From an uncultured Bacilli bacterium (GTDB lineage: Bacteria > Bacillota_I > Bacilli_A > RF39 > UBA660), in the NCBI GenBank assembly GCA_910586425.1, contig CAJUHL010000064.1, forward strand, positions 1 through 9,167: 9,167 nt of DNA, written 5' to 3'. The notes under the pieces were generated by a model that ran no database searches, was not told the origin of the DNA, and saw only the letters and a program-made list of their open reading frames with translations. This document shows, piece by piece, positions 1-7,096 of the stretch. The position numbers and the translations under genes are program-made. The first letter of the stretch is position 1. Every line of letters begins with the position of its first letter.

Positions 1-52
1 TTACCGAATGGGATTTCCACCCATAAAACACTATACCCTTTGCTGGGCGCAC
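1..52 (-). mobile_element. 5' end of a group II intron (partial, runs off the left edge)
   Basis: Read on the minus strand from position 52, the sequence starts GTGCGCCCAGCAAAGGGT. This matches the conserved GUGYG 5' end of group II introns and closely resembles the start of Ll.LtrB (GUGCGCCCAGAUAGGGU). GCCC and GGGU can pair as the first domain I helix, and a further small hairpin (ATGGG/CCCAT) follows at about 24-8. The 5' splice site would lie between 53 (last exon base, T) and 52 (first intron base, G). The intron is in the same orientation as the gene it interrupts, so splicing could restore the message. The rest of the ribozyme, any reverse transcriptase/maturase and the 3' exon lie outside the window. 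The Ll.LtrB comparison is from memory of the family. Confidence 0.82.
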
Positions 53-1527
53 ACTAAACCTTCTACCTGATTTTTGGCACCACAATGTCTTTTTTCCACA
101 AAATCATATGCATAACATATTTTGCTCCACTCCTCCGTGTCATCCTGACCACTATCGCAAAACGTATCAAACTCCAGTTCACCATTACTATCAATTTTTA
201 GTCGATAATAGTTGTAATTGCTATACACCTTTTTATTAATGTCATTCGTATGTTCTGTACTCTTTCTAAACTCCGTCTTGTTTTTTCTCCTGATAACAAA
301 TGCCCATTCTTTTCCGGAATCAAGTCTTCTCCAGTCAAAAATTGAAATCAGCTTATCTCTCACATCGCCTTTAATAATCAATTCCTGTATTATCTTTTTC
401 ACAGCAGGTGAGCCACCTTGTGACTTTGTAAAATGTTCTGCCTCTTCTGTCATATGCTGAATGATATATCCTCTAAAGTTATCATCATGAGGATCATGGA
501 TGTCATTTTCAGCATAAAACTCACCATCGTGAATAATTCTTATATTATATGCATTCGGGGACACTTCTCCTACACTGGCTTCGATGCCATAATACGTTTG
601 CAATTCATATTTTAATCTTCCAACAATATCATCTGATGTTTCAGATTTATTTTCGTCTACAATAACAACTCCTTTTTTCTGTAGTATTTCTCCATATTGA
701 TGTTCCGATATTCCCTGTTTTTCCAGACTCGAAATATTAAATTCCTTTGCATCTTCCCGCTCCATCATTTCTATAGTAATATATCTGGAAAGATTATCTT
801 TCACATCTCTTAAAAAATGCTCCATTATACCCATCTTACTCTTTCTGAAATGTGCATAATCCGTAATATCAAAATTATCCACCCTAAAATGGTTATGTGG
901 TAACGAGCCCTTTTTGTATGTAATAACATTTACGTCCGTTTTTAATTTCTTTCTAAACTCACCCGTTTTTGAATCTATCACATATAACCCGGCTCCCGCA
1001 CTATTACATCTTTTGAAGGTTCTATGTTCCAGATTTAGATACATCCCAGGGTCAATAACAATCTCCAAAAATCTAATAAAGTTTATTTCGCCCGTTATTT
1101 TATCCTTATGGCTCCATGAAGGTTCATGGTAAAAAAGCTTACCTGTCAGATTATTATACATAAATGCATCAAATTTAGGTGTTCTCATTGAATTTATCAA
1201 CAATTGAGCAAGCAGTCTGTTTTCATAATAAAAATATTTATCACACTGTTCACTATCAAATACATTGATTTTCTGAATTCTTACATCTTTGTATTCCTCC
1301 ATAATGCTATCTTTAAATTTTCTTTCTGTTACATCGCCTTTACGAAACAGCACCAGTGCAGTTGCCCCAAAACTCCATTGAACGGCTACCGCCTTAAACT
1401 CATATTTAGCAGAATCCAATATGTTACAACCATAATAGTCCTTATTAGCCTTCTCAACCCTAAAAATATCAAAGTCAGAATCAATATTTTCCATATTATA
1501 AGTTACATTAATTCTATTCGTTAACAT
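31..1527 (-). CDS. Large defence-associated protein, possibly PIWI/Argonaute-like; 5' exon only, interrupted by a group II intron
   Basis: I do not recognise this family with certainty. The ORF reads 498 residues to a TAG at 33-31, but the exon ends at 53. Only residues 1-491 plus two bases of codon 492 are gene; the final CAQQRV is intron sequence. The start is the ATG at 1527, nine bases after GGGAGG; a TTG six bases earlier sits too close to that site. The gene overlaps the helicase gene by 14 bases, so translation is probably coupled. Residues about 284-322 (KGVVIVDENKSE, then a lysine-containing helix and YGIEASVGEV) resemble an Argonaute MID domain. At about 328-362 there is IIHDGEFY, a DPHD motif and IIQHMTEE, then a KKIIQELIIK segment. 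No PIWI RNase H core is present before the break, so the full protein should be much longer. The pairing with a helicase-nuclease recalls pPIWI-RE modules. The PIWI assignment is an inference; a unique accessory factor of the helicase is the alternative. Confidence 0.6.
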   Translation of the reverse strand: MLTNRINVTYNMENIDSDFDIFRVEKANKDYYGCNILDSAKYEFKAVAVQWSFGATALVLFRKGDVTERKFKDSIMEEYKDVRIQKINVFDSEQCDKYFYYENRLLAQLLINSMRTPKFDAFMYNNLTGKLFYHEPSWSHKDKITGEINFIRFLEIVIDPGMYLNLEHRTFKRCNSAGAGLYVIDSKTGEFRKKLKTDVNVITYKKGSLPHNHFRVDNFDITDYAHFRKSKMGIMEHFLRDVKDNLSRYITIEMMEREDAKEFNISSLEKQGISEHQYGEILQKKGVVIVDENKSETSDDIVGRLKYELQTYYGIEASVGEVSPNAYNIRIIHDGEFYAENDIHDPHDDNFRGYIIQHMTEEAEHFTKSQGGSPAVKKIIQELIIKGDVRDKLISIFDWRRLDSGKEWAFVIRRKNKTEFRKSTEHTNDINKKVYSNYNYYRLKIDSNGELEFDTFCDSGQDDTEEWSKICYAYDFVEKRHCGAKNQVEGLVCAQQRV

Positions 1528-4500
1528 TTTCAAAATCCTCCCTGCGAATCATATGTAAATTATCATAGCATATCGTCCCGTCTTCTTTAACCAGCCTCGG
1601 TATCTCCACCAATCGCTGATCCACAATGGCACTTGGCTTGTAATTTTTATCCGATACAACATTTATTACATAAACACGTTTAGCTCCTATATAATCCAGC
1701 TTTCTCAATATATCTTTTCTGATTTCATCCCTATCCTGCACATATGTAAATTTCCAATTTTTGAAGTCAACATACACGCCATCAGACAGCCTGTAATCAA
1801 AAAATTCAAAGTATTCCGGTTCTGTTATTGATTTCAGCTCAATCCCCAGTTCTTTACTCAATATAAATTTGCCAGCTACTTCTCCTAGGGCTCCCTTGTA
1901 AATATTATGAAACAGAACCGGACTCATAAGATATTCATTCATATGAAATTCTAATGCATATCCTTTTTCTTCAAAATAAGATTTCATTCCCGGATACTTT
2001 AATACTCCTTGCAATCCTGATTCGTTTTCACTCATTTCATAAATAGCAAGTTCATCTGAATTACCTTTGATTTTTGCTCTTTTACTATTTCTAAACGCCA
2101 CCTTGTCATTTCCAAAATCTATTGTAACATCGTTAAAATCCGAATATTGTGAATAAATATACCGATTCTGCTTTACACCGCTTGTAATATAAAGTTTTTG
2201 TATATACTCATTATCCTCCCAATCAGATATATTTGCTGTCGGATATTGTAAAACCAATGTCCTTAAATGCTCCCATAACTGCATACTTTCCCTTGTCCAA
2301 TCTTTTGCCAACATTCTATGTATGGTCCAAAGACCCACTGATGATATCTTTTCCGCTTTATTTAGCAAAGTATTTTCTTCTGGCAGATAATCCTTTCCCA
2401 ACGTTTCACGCATAGAAACTATTTTTTTCATTTCAGGTGGTAATATACGCTTTTTCAATTCACCAACATACAATTTTTCTAACAATTCAGATTCTACAAA
2501 CAAATATATATTAGGATTCTTAACAAACGTTCTGCACATACGCCCTACTGCCTGCAAAACCATTCTGCTCGCCTGTACAACAACGCTTTTCAATTTGTAT
2601 AATTTGTTTAAAGTATATTGTTCAGTTCCCGTATATGAACGAAAAGCAAGTTTTAACATTTGTTCCTTATCAGAATAATTCATTTCACCATTTTCGTACA
2701 ACTCCTCAATTTGAAAAAGCATCTGCAATAATTCATGAGGATTAATTCTATCTTCCTGATATGTATTCACTGTCATATTTGTTATATTGCCCAAATACAA
2801 AGCATCAAAATCCTTATATAAATATCTGTTATCATTTTCATCAAATTCCCCCAACTGCACACCTGTCATGTGTTCTGGAATTTTATACTGCAAATTTTGC
2901 CCTGCTCCTATAGTTTGATAAGATGACATAACAAATATTTTTTCACCACATCCTAATCTCTGTTGTAGCGCTTCCTTATCCTGATCAAAATTATCCCCCT
3001 TCAAAAAGTACAGGTTACTTTTTATTTGATGAATTGCAAATTGGGAATACTCAAATAACTTCGTCAAAACAGTTTCATCCATTCCCGGATTATTTTTCCT
3101 GGGCAATGCCATCCCCAGATATAACATTGATTGAATATCCTCAGTCTTATTAAAAATGCACATAGCTTTAAGTATATTGCAGTATCTTATTATCTGATAT
3201 TCGTTGTTGGTCATATTGGTAATCATGTTTGCTGAATAGCGTGCGATTTCTTCATCAATAAATGTCTTACAGTAATTTTCTGCATGAAATCCATGTATAT
3301 CACTTGTAATTATCTCTCCATGTACCTTGATATCTCCGGCTATATACGCACTCCACCTTTTTTCTAAAGCATTCTTTGTTTTTTCTTTTAAATAATGCGG
3401 GGTTCTGTGAAAACGTTCTTTTAACTGCTCCTCCAAATATCTTAAATCGTAATTTCCTACAACCGTATCAATTTCAGCTGTTGCAGATATTCCGAACACA
3501 GTTGCTTTTCCTGAAAGGTATAATATAATTTTTTCAGGTGTATCATATACCTTAACAAAATTAAGATTCGTATTGTCATGATGTGAATCACTGTCTTCAA
3601 ATTCATAATATTCCATACCAACCTGATAAAAGCTTGCGTCTTCCAGTATCAAATCATGATTATTACAAACCCTTTGACAGGTTTCGCCCATAAGTAAATC
3701 CCTCTGCTTATTGGTCAATTCTAATCGTTTTAAAATAGAACTAATCGCATTTTCTAAACTCATCGCATCCATAATTCCACTTCGAGAATTATTTACAATA
3801 TCCATATAATTTCTTGCCCATTCCATAGAAAACATTCTAAAATGCAAAAGAAATAAATTGATTTCACGTAAAAGACTATATAAAACAATATCTCTTTCTT
3901 TATTCCTGTTTTTAAAAAACTTTTCCTTGCCTTCAAAGAAAACATCTATACGATTATCTTCTTCGTTCAATGTTGCCCTAATATATTGCGCGTCATCCTT
4001 TAAAACAGTGTGAAAAGAACCATCATTAAATAAAAAAATCTGCCTCTGTTCTGCCAAATCTTCCCTTGTCTTTATGCTCAATCTCACATGGTAATTCTCT
4101 GCAATTTTCCTGGCTTCACTGATTAATGAAGTAAGCGTGTTTCTATTACCAACCTTTTCAATCTGCTCCATTGCTTTTCTCATATCAGATGAAAAATCAT
4201 TTGGATTCAACGTACGGTATATCTGACGAAACAACTGAATGTAATCCGCCTGCATTGCCAATGACTTCTCAATAAGTTCATTTTGTATTGTATCTTTTGT
4301 TGCATCAATCTCATCAATAACTATCACTGCTTTCTCAATTAAATCGGAATTTAAAAATTCGTAACTGGTATCAATGAGGATAGAATTTCTCTTCATAAAC
4401 TTACTAACACTCATTAACAGAATTTTATAGTCGTCTGTAAATACTGCCGGATATAATTTTCCAATCCATTGATACTCAGCCTTATCTCTAATGGCTTTTT

Positions 4501-4990
4501 TACGTTGTGTTTTTGATGAAAAACATTTTTTCAACCGCTTTGTTATCTCATAACGAAGCAGTCTGTCTTCCTCTGTTATTCTATCTGCTAACTCCTTTAT
4601 GTATTCTTTATCTGCATATTGCTTGTCTACAGCATCTCGATAAAGAGAAACAACTTTACGTAATTTTATATATGTATCTGTCTGCATCTCTTCTGGGACT
4701 TCAATATCAAGAATCTTTTCAACCACTTCATCAAAATTGGAACGCAATCTTAATACATTACATTTGTATAGCTCCTCACTTCCATAGGCTGCTTTCAGCG
4801 CATCTTCGGGAAGATTTTTATTCAAAGTTGTGAGATAGATTATCTTGGTATTGTCCTCTATAGAATCCGCATATTTCTTCATCGCCTGTGCCGAATCAAA
4901 TGTTTTACCATTACCAGTAGGCAACTCACACAAATATAATCCACATTCTCGCTTTTCCATAACATTTAACAAATAATCTTTCAACCTCAT
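1514..4990 (-). CDS. SF2 (DEAD/DinG-like) helicase fused to a C-terminal PD-(D/E)XK nuclease domain, 1158 aa
   Basis: Predicted nucleic-acid-dependent ATPase/helicase with an attached endonuclease. Visible motifs are Walker A PTGNGKT at residues 24-30, motif Ia-like IIYLTTLNKN near 50-59, Walker B DEID at 226-229, motif III SAT near 500, GAGQNLQY upstream of motif VI, and motif VI QAVGRMCRTF near 812-821. The roughly 200-residue gap between motifs I and II and the QxxGRxxR form recall DinG/XPD-type helicases, but I see no clear iron-sulfur cysteine set. The C-terminus has a PD-(D/E)XK layout: GALGE near 1033, then FDYRLSDGVYVDFKNW near 1065-1080, giving E, D and D-x-K. The start is uncertain: AGGAGG lies one base before the ATG at 4990, while a TTG two codons on (4984) has the normal seven-base spacing. 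An in-frame TAG just upstream excludes a longer N-terminus. The gene lies 29 bases after rloB and overlaps the next gene by 14. In pPIWI-RE systems helicase and REase are usually separate; here they are fused. Confidence 0.85.
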   Translation of the reverse strand: MRLKDYLLNVMEKRECGLYLCELPTGNGKTFDSAQAMKKYADSIEDNTKIIYLTTLNKNLPEDALKAAYGSEELYKCNVLRLRSNFDEVVEKILDIEVPEEMQTDTYIKLRKVVSLYRDAVDKQYADKEYIKELADRITEEDRLLRYEITKRLKKCFSSKTQRKKAIRDKAEYQWIGKLYPAVFTDDYKILLMSVSKFMKRNSILIDTSYEFLNSDLIEKAVIVIDEIDATKDTIQNELIEKSLAMQADYIQLFRQIYRTLNPNDFSSDMRKAMEQIEKVGNRNTLTSLISEARKIAENYHVRLSIKTREDLAEQRQIFLFNDGSFHTVLKDDAQYIRATLNEEDNRIDVFFEGKEKFFKNRNKERDIVLYSLLREINLFLLHFRMFSMEWARNYMDIVNNSRSGIMDAMSLENAISSILKRLELTNKQRDLLMGETCQRVCNNHDLILEDASFYQVGMEYYEFEDSDSHHDNTNLNFVKVYDTPEKIILYLSGKATVFGISATAEIDTVVGNYDLRYLEEQLKERFHRTPHYLKEKTKNALEKRWSAYIAGDIKVHGEIITSDIHGFHAENYCKTFIDEEIARYSANMITNMTNNEYQIIRYCNILKAMCIFNKTEDIQSMLYLGMALPRKNNPGMDETVLTKLFEYSQFAIHQIKSNLYFLKGDNFDQDKEALQQRLGCGEKIFVMSSYQTIGAGQNLQYKIPEHMTGVQLGEFDENDNRYLYKDFDALYLGNITNMTVNTYQEDRINPHELLQMLFQIEELYENGEMNYSDKEQMLKLAFRSYTGTEQYTLNKLYKLKSVVVQASRMVLQAVGRMCRTFVKNPNIYLFVESELLEKLYVGELKKRILPPEMKKIVSMRETLGKDYLPEENTLLNKAEKISSVGLWTIHRMLAKDWTRESMQLWEHLRTLVLQYPTANISDWEDNEYIQKLYITSGVKQNRYIYSQYSDFNDVTIDFGNDKVAFRNSKRAKIKGNSDELAIYEMSENESGLQGVLKYPGMKSYFEEKGYALEFHMNEYLMSPVLFHNIYKGALGEVAGKFILSKELGIELKSITEPEYFEFFDYRLSDGVYVDFKNWKFTYVQDRDEIRKDILRKLDYIGAKRVYVINVVSDKNYKPSAIVDQRLVEIPRLVKEDGTICYDNLHMIRREDFENVNE

Positions 4991-5019
4991 TCCTCCTACT
5001 AACTATATCCGACATATCA

Positions 5020-5688
5020 TCAGCTCTCAACTTTTCTTCGTATTTCTTCCACCAACCGTTGCACTATACTCGCCGGCCACATCTCCGATGGCTTCATTTT
5101 CCCATCTTCTATGCACTTTTTGTAATATCGCTTTGCTATCTGAATCGCTTTTTCTTCATCCCCATGCTGCACCAGTTTCCGATAAATATCCCTATCATTC
5201 TTAGAATACTTTTGCCTTGTTACCTTCTCAAACTTCTCCGCAAACCGTTCACAACATATATAAGATTCCTTGATAGCGGGCATCTCACCAAAGTATGCAA
5301 ACATCCATATTTCAAAGCACGGGTTAGACCATCCGGCATTGATATCGTTTCCCTCTGCCAGCCTTATAATCTCATCAAAATCCTTTACCTGATCCCTGTC
5401 GAAAACAATCCATGGAATCCGATACTGCGATTCTGCATCGTTAAGTTCCATCGCCCTTTTCACCAGTTCTGCGGTCTTTGCCCTTTCCACCTTTATAACC
5501 AAATGGTCTTTTAGTTCCACAGGAATGCTATCTCTCAAACCTTCAAAATAATTCTTCTCTGTTTCCTCCGTATCAGTTACAATCAGGTAATACCCTAATT
5601 CAGGTATCCTTGTTCCTACCCGATTATTCCGGTCTTTTCGTTTCCCAGCCCTGCGGTCACTGGGTTTGCCTTTCCCTTTACTCGTCAT
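5020..5688 (-). CDS. rloB: RloB-family protein (Toprim-like putative nuclease), 222 aa
   Basis: The protein starts with a basic tail (about 14 Lys/Arg in the first 28 residues), typical of RloB, then a hydrophobic strand LGYYLIVTDT leading into EETEKNYFEGL (41-51), which is the RloB signature 'EGxKTExNYF'. IPWIVFDRDQ (91-100) supplies the Toprim-like D-x-D pair at D97 and D99. SNPCFEIWMF (121-130) is the conserved RloB SNPCFExW motif. The canonical Toprim glutamate-glycine is replaced by D39-T40, although several glutamates follow directly. The gene overlaps the end of the ATPase gene by 11 bases (ATGACGAGTAA), and GGGAGG lies eight bases upstream of the ATG, so the two are translationally coupled. 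In known ATPase-Toprim pairs (OLD, PARIS AriA/AriB) the Toprim partner is the effector nuclease held by the ATPase; that role here is inferred. A 60-base sample from the gene's 3' part is 48% GC against 35% in a helicase sample, which may hint at a separate origin. Confidence 0.9.
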   Translation of the reverse strand: MTSKGKGKPSDRRAGKRKDRNNRVGTRIPELGYYLIVTDTEETEKNYFEGLRDSIPVELKDHLVIKVERAKTAELVKRAMELNDAESQYRIPWIVFDRDQVKDFDEIIRLAEGNDINAGWSNPCFEIWMFAYFGEMPAIKESYICCERFAEKFEKVTRQKYSKNDRDIYRKLVQHGDEEKAIQIAKRYYKKCIEDGKMKPSEMWPASIVQRLVEEIRRKVES

Positions 5689-6973
5689 CCAAAGTCCTCC
5701 CAGTCAGCATTTCCATGGGCTTCAAGGCAGGAATGGCCCCATAACTGCCTGTCAGATATTTTTTAGACAAAGCCTCGTCTCTACGTACCTTATTGCCTTC
5801 TTCATCTTTAAAGTCAGCCAGAGAATATAATTCAGAAACTCCATCCCTATTTTTATTGACCAGCCAAATCTCATCCCGGCGAAGCAATTCATTAGAAAAC
5901 TGCCAGACGTCATGAGTCGTAAAAATCAACTGTGCATTCTGTGTATTGATTTCTGGGGACAAAAAGGTCAATATTATATTCCGTACCAACAACGGGTGCA
6001 ATCTGGCATTTAACTCATCAACAAACAGTGTACCCCCATGATCCAGCACATCTTTTAAGGAAGGATAGAGCGCAAACATTTTTAACGTACCACTGGACTC
6101 CAATTTTAAAGGAATAGATGCCAGCTCCTGACTGTCCACCATTTTGTGTAACGCATCAATCTTATAACCTTTGCCTGTATCTTTCTCATCTTCTTGCAGC
6201 AACTCTTCTACGTTAAAATCCTGAATTGCCTCATCAAAAGATGCAAAATACTTTACTACATTCGCCTGCACTTCCTTGCTGTCTATAAAACCTTCCGGAA
6301 GCACTCTTGAGCGAAAGTAATTTTCTGCCGGATCACCAAAATCAAGAATGTCATTATTTAAAAACCAGTCTCTTACCTTTTTTAACTTATCAATCCGCAG
6401 TTTCGTTCCTAATGAAACAATAAGTGTTTCTTTATTTAAGGATGCTTTGATATTTTCTATATGGCTTTTAGAAAAACCATTCATCTCCAATTCTTCACCT
6501 TTTTTTCGGTAAAAGATTGTTCTATAGTTGTTCCTCGCTGTTTTGGCTTTAGAATATAGCCATTCCTCTACCACTTCATCGTTTTTCAACGAAAATCCAT
6601 ATTGATAAATTTTTCCACTATTCTCAGCATTATCTACATAAAATACCTCAAATGTAGTTTCCTCGTCATGGCTCTTTCTATCAAACAAAAAAGGAGTGAC
6701 TTTCATATAATTATTCTCTGTTTTCCGGCGGCTATCTTTCTCTCCCCCAAAGTTAAAAGATTCTGACACATAGTAAGTCATATAATCAAATGCATCATAT
6801 ACATTAGACTTTCCACTCGCATTGGCTCCGTAAATTGCAGCAACCTTTAGCAGTTTGTCATTGGCAATATCCACCACATGGCTTTCATGTTCCGTAATCT
6901 TAGTGGCTGATAAATCCAGTGATACTTCATCCCGAAATGATTTATAATTTTTAAAGTTAAATTGTATCAGCAT
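5678..6973 (-). CDS. rloA: AAA/ABC-type ATPase, RloA-like (AAA_15/AAA_21, OLD-like), 431 aa
   Basis: Predicted cytosolic SMC/ABC-like ATPase that partners the RloB nuclease. The N-terminus MLIQFNFKNYKSFRDEVSLDL is the classic opening of this family. Walker A GANASGKS lies at about residues 49-56 and Walker B GTLFVDELNARLHP near 314-327. FTTHD, the switch histidine, follows at about 358-362. The tail contains KKYLTGSYGAIP, a motif common at the C-terminus of RloA/AAA_15 proteins. The SSGTLKMF segment upstream of Walker B is the expected signature loop. I chose the ATG at 6973 because GAGGAG lies six to seven bases upstream. An ATG nine codons earlier would sit almost at the predicted transcription start with no ribosome site. 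It is the first gene of a four-gene operon and overlaps rloB by 11 bases. In related systems (PARIS, OLD, Gabija-like pairs) the ATPase senses phage proteins or DNA; the trigger here is unknown. Confidence 0.9.
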   Translation of the reverse strand: MLIQFNFKNYKSFRDEVSLDLSATKITEHESHVVDIANDKLLKVAAIYGANASGKSNVYDAFDYMTYYVSESFNFGGEKDSRRKTENNYMKVTPFLFDRKSHDEETTFEVFYVDNAENSGKIYQYGFSLKNDEVVEEWLYSKAKTARNNYRTIFYRKKGEELEMNGFSKSHIENIKASLNKETLIVSLGTKLRIDKLKKVRDWFLNNDILDFGDPAENYFRSRVLPEGFIDSKEVQANVVKYFASFDEAIQDFNVEELLQEDEKDTGKGYKIDALHKMVDSQELASIPLKLESSGTLKMFALYPSLKDVLDHGGTLFVDELNARLHPLLVRNIILTFLSPEINTQNAQLIFTTHDVWQFSNELLRRDEIWLVNKNRDGVSELYSLADFKDEEGNKVRRDEALSKKYLTGSYGAIPALKPMEMLTGRTLDDE

Positions 6974-7004
6974 AATAATCTCCTCATTTTTCATTGACAC
7001 TTCT

Positions 7005-7037
7005 ATTATATTATACCCTAAATCAAGTAAAAATCAA
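7005..7037 (-). promoter_or_regulatory. Sigma-A-type promoter of the rloA operon
   Basis: On the minus strand there is a -35 TTGATT at 7037-7032, a 16-base spacer and a perfect -10 TATAAT at 7015-7010. A second TATAAT overlaps at 7010-7005. Transcription should start near 7003, giving a leader of about 30 bases before the ATG at 6973 with its GAGGAG site. The -35 box lies inside the left arm of the 27-bp inverted repeat, so a factor binding that repeat would compete with RNA polymerase. No comparable promoter was noticed between the four downstream genes, which supports one transcript. Confidence 0.65.
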
Positions 7038-7087
7038 CGTCTAATTTATGTAAATACTTTAATTAGATGTTGATTTTTACTTGATTT
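7020..7087. repeat. 27-bp near-perfect inverted repeat with a 14-base centre
   Basis: The left arm 7020-7046 and the right arm 7061-7087 are reverse complements at 26 of 27 positions (G at 7039 against T at 7068, a wobble if transcribed), with the AT-rich centre 7047-7060 between them. Each arm carries a copy of TTGATTTTTACTTGATTT pointing outwards. Neither side is followed by a U-run, so it does not look like a standard intrinsic terminator. Its position over the -35 of the rloA promoter suggests an operator. A small palindromic mobile remnant or a structured leader RNA are alternatives. Confidence 0.9.
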
Positions 7088-7096
7088 ACATATAAT
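7070..7096 (+). promoter_or_regulatory. Possible divergent promoter on the right arm of the palindrome
   Basis: On the plus strand, TTGATT at 7070-7075 is followed 15 bases later by TATAAT at 7091-7096. This mirrors the rloA promoter, because the -35 is supplied by the other arm of the repeat while the -10 lies outside it in both cases. The spacer is shorter than ideal. Nothing coding was found downstream on the plus strand, so if it works it would make a short untranslated RNA running towards 7200 or an antisense transcript against the HEPN gene. Confidence 0.3.

Noticed and set aside
31..52. The 500-residue ORF as a naturally complete protein
   Set aside because: The last codons belong to an intron-like GTGCGCCCAGC sequence, and the protein stops without a visible C-terminal catalytic domain.
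218..1524. Several plus-strand ORFs of 60-106 codons opposite the PIWI-like gene
   Set aside because: They are antisense to a long well-supported coding frame, rich in Leu/Ile/Phe/Ser as expected for the complement of AT-rich coding sequence, and have no family resemblance.
5059..5514. 151-codon plus-strand ORF opposite rloB
   Set aside because: It lies fully within rloB, whose motifs are clear; this is a shadow frame.
7020..7087. The 27-bp inverted repeat as a bidirectional intrinsic terminator
   Set aside because: The stem is AT-rich and neither strand has a U-run right after the stem; promoter elements fit the arms better.
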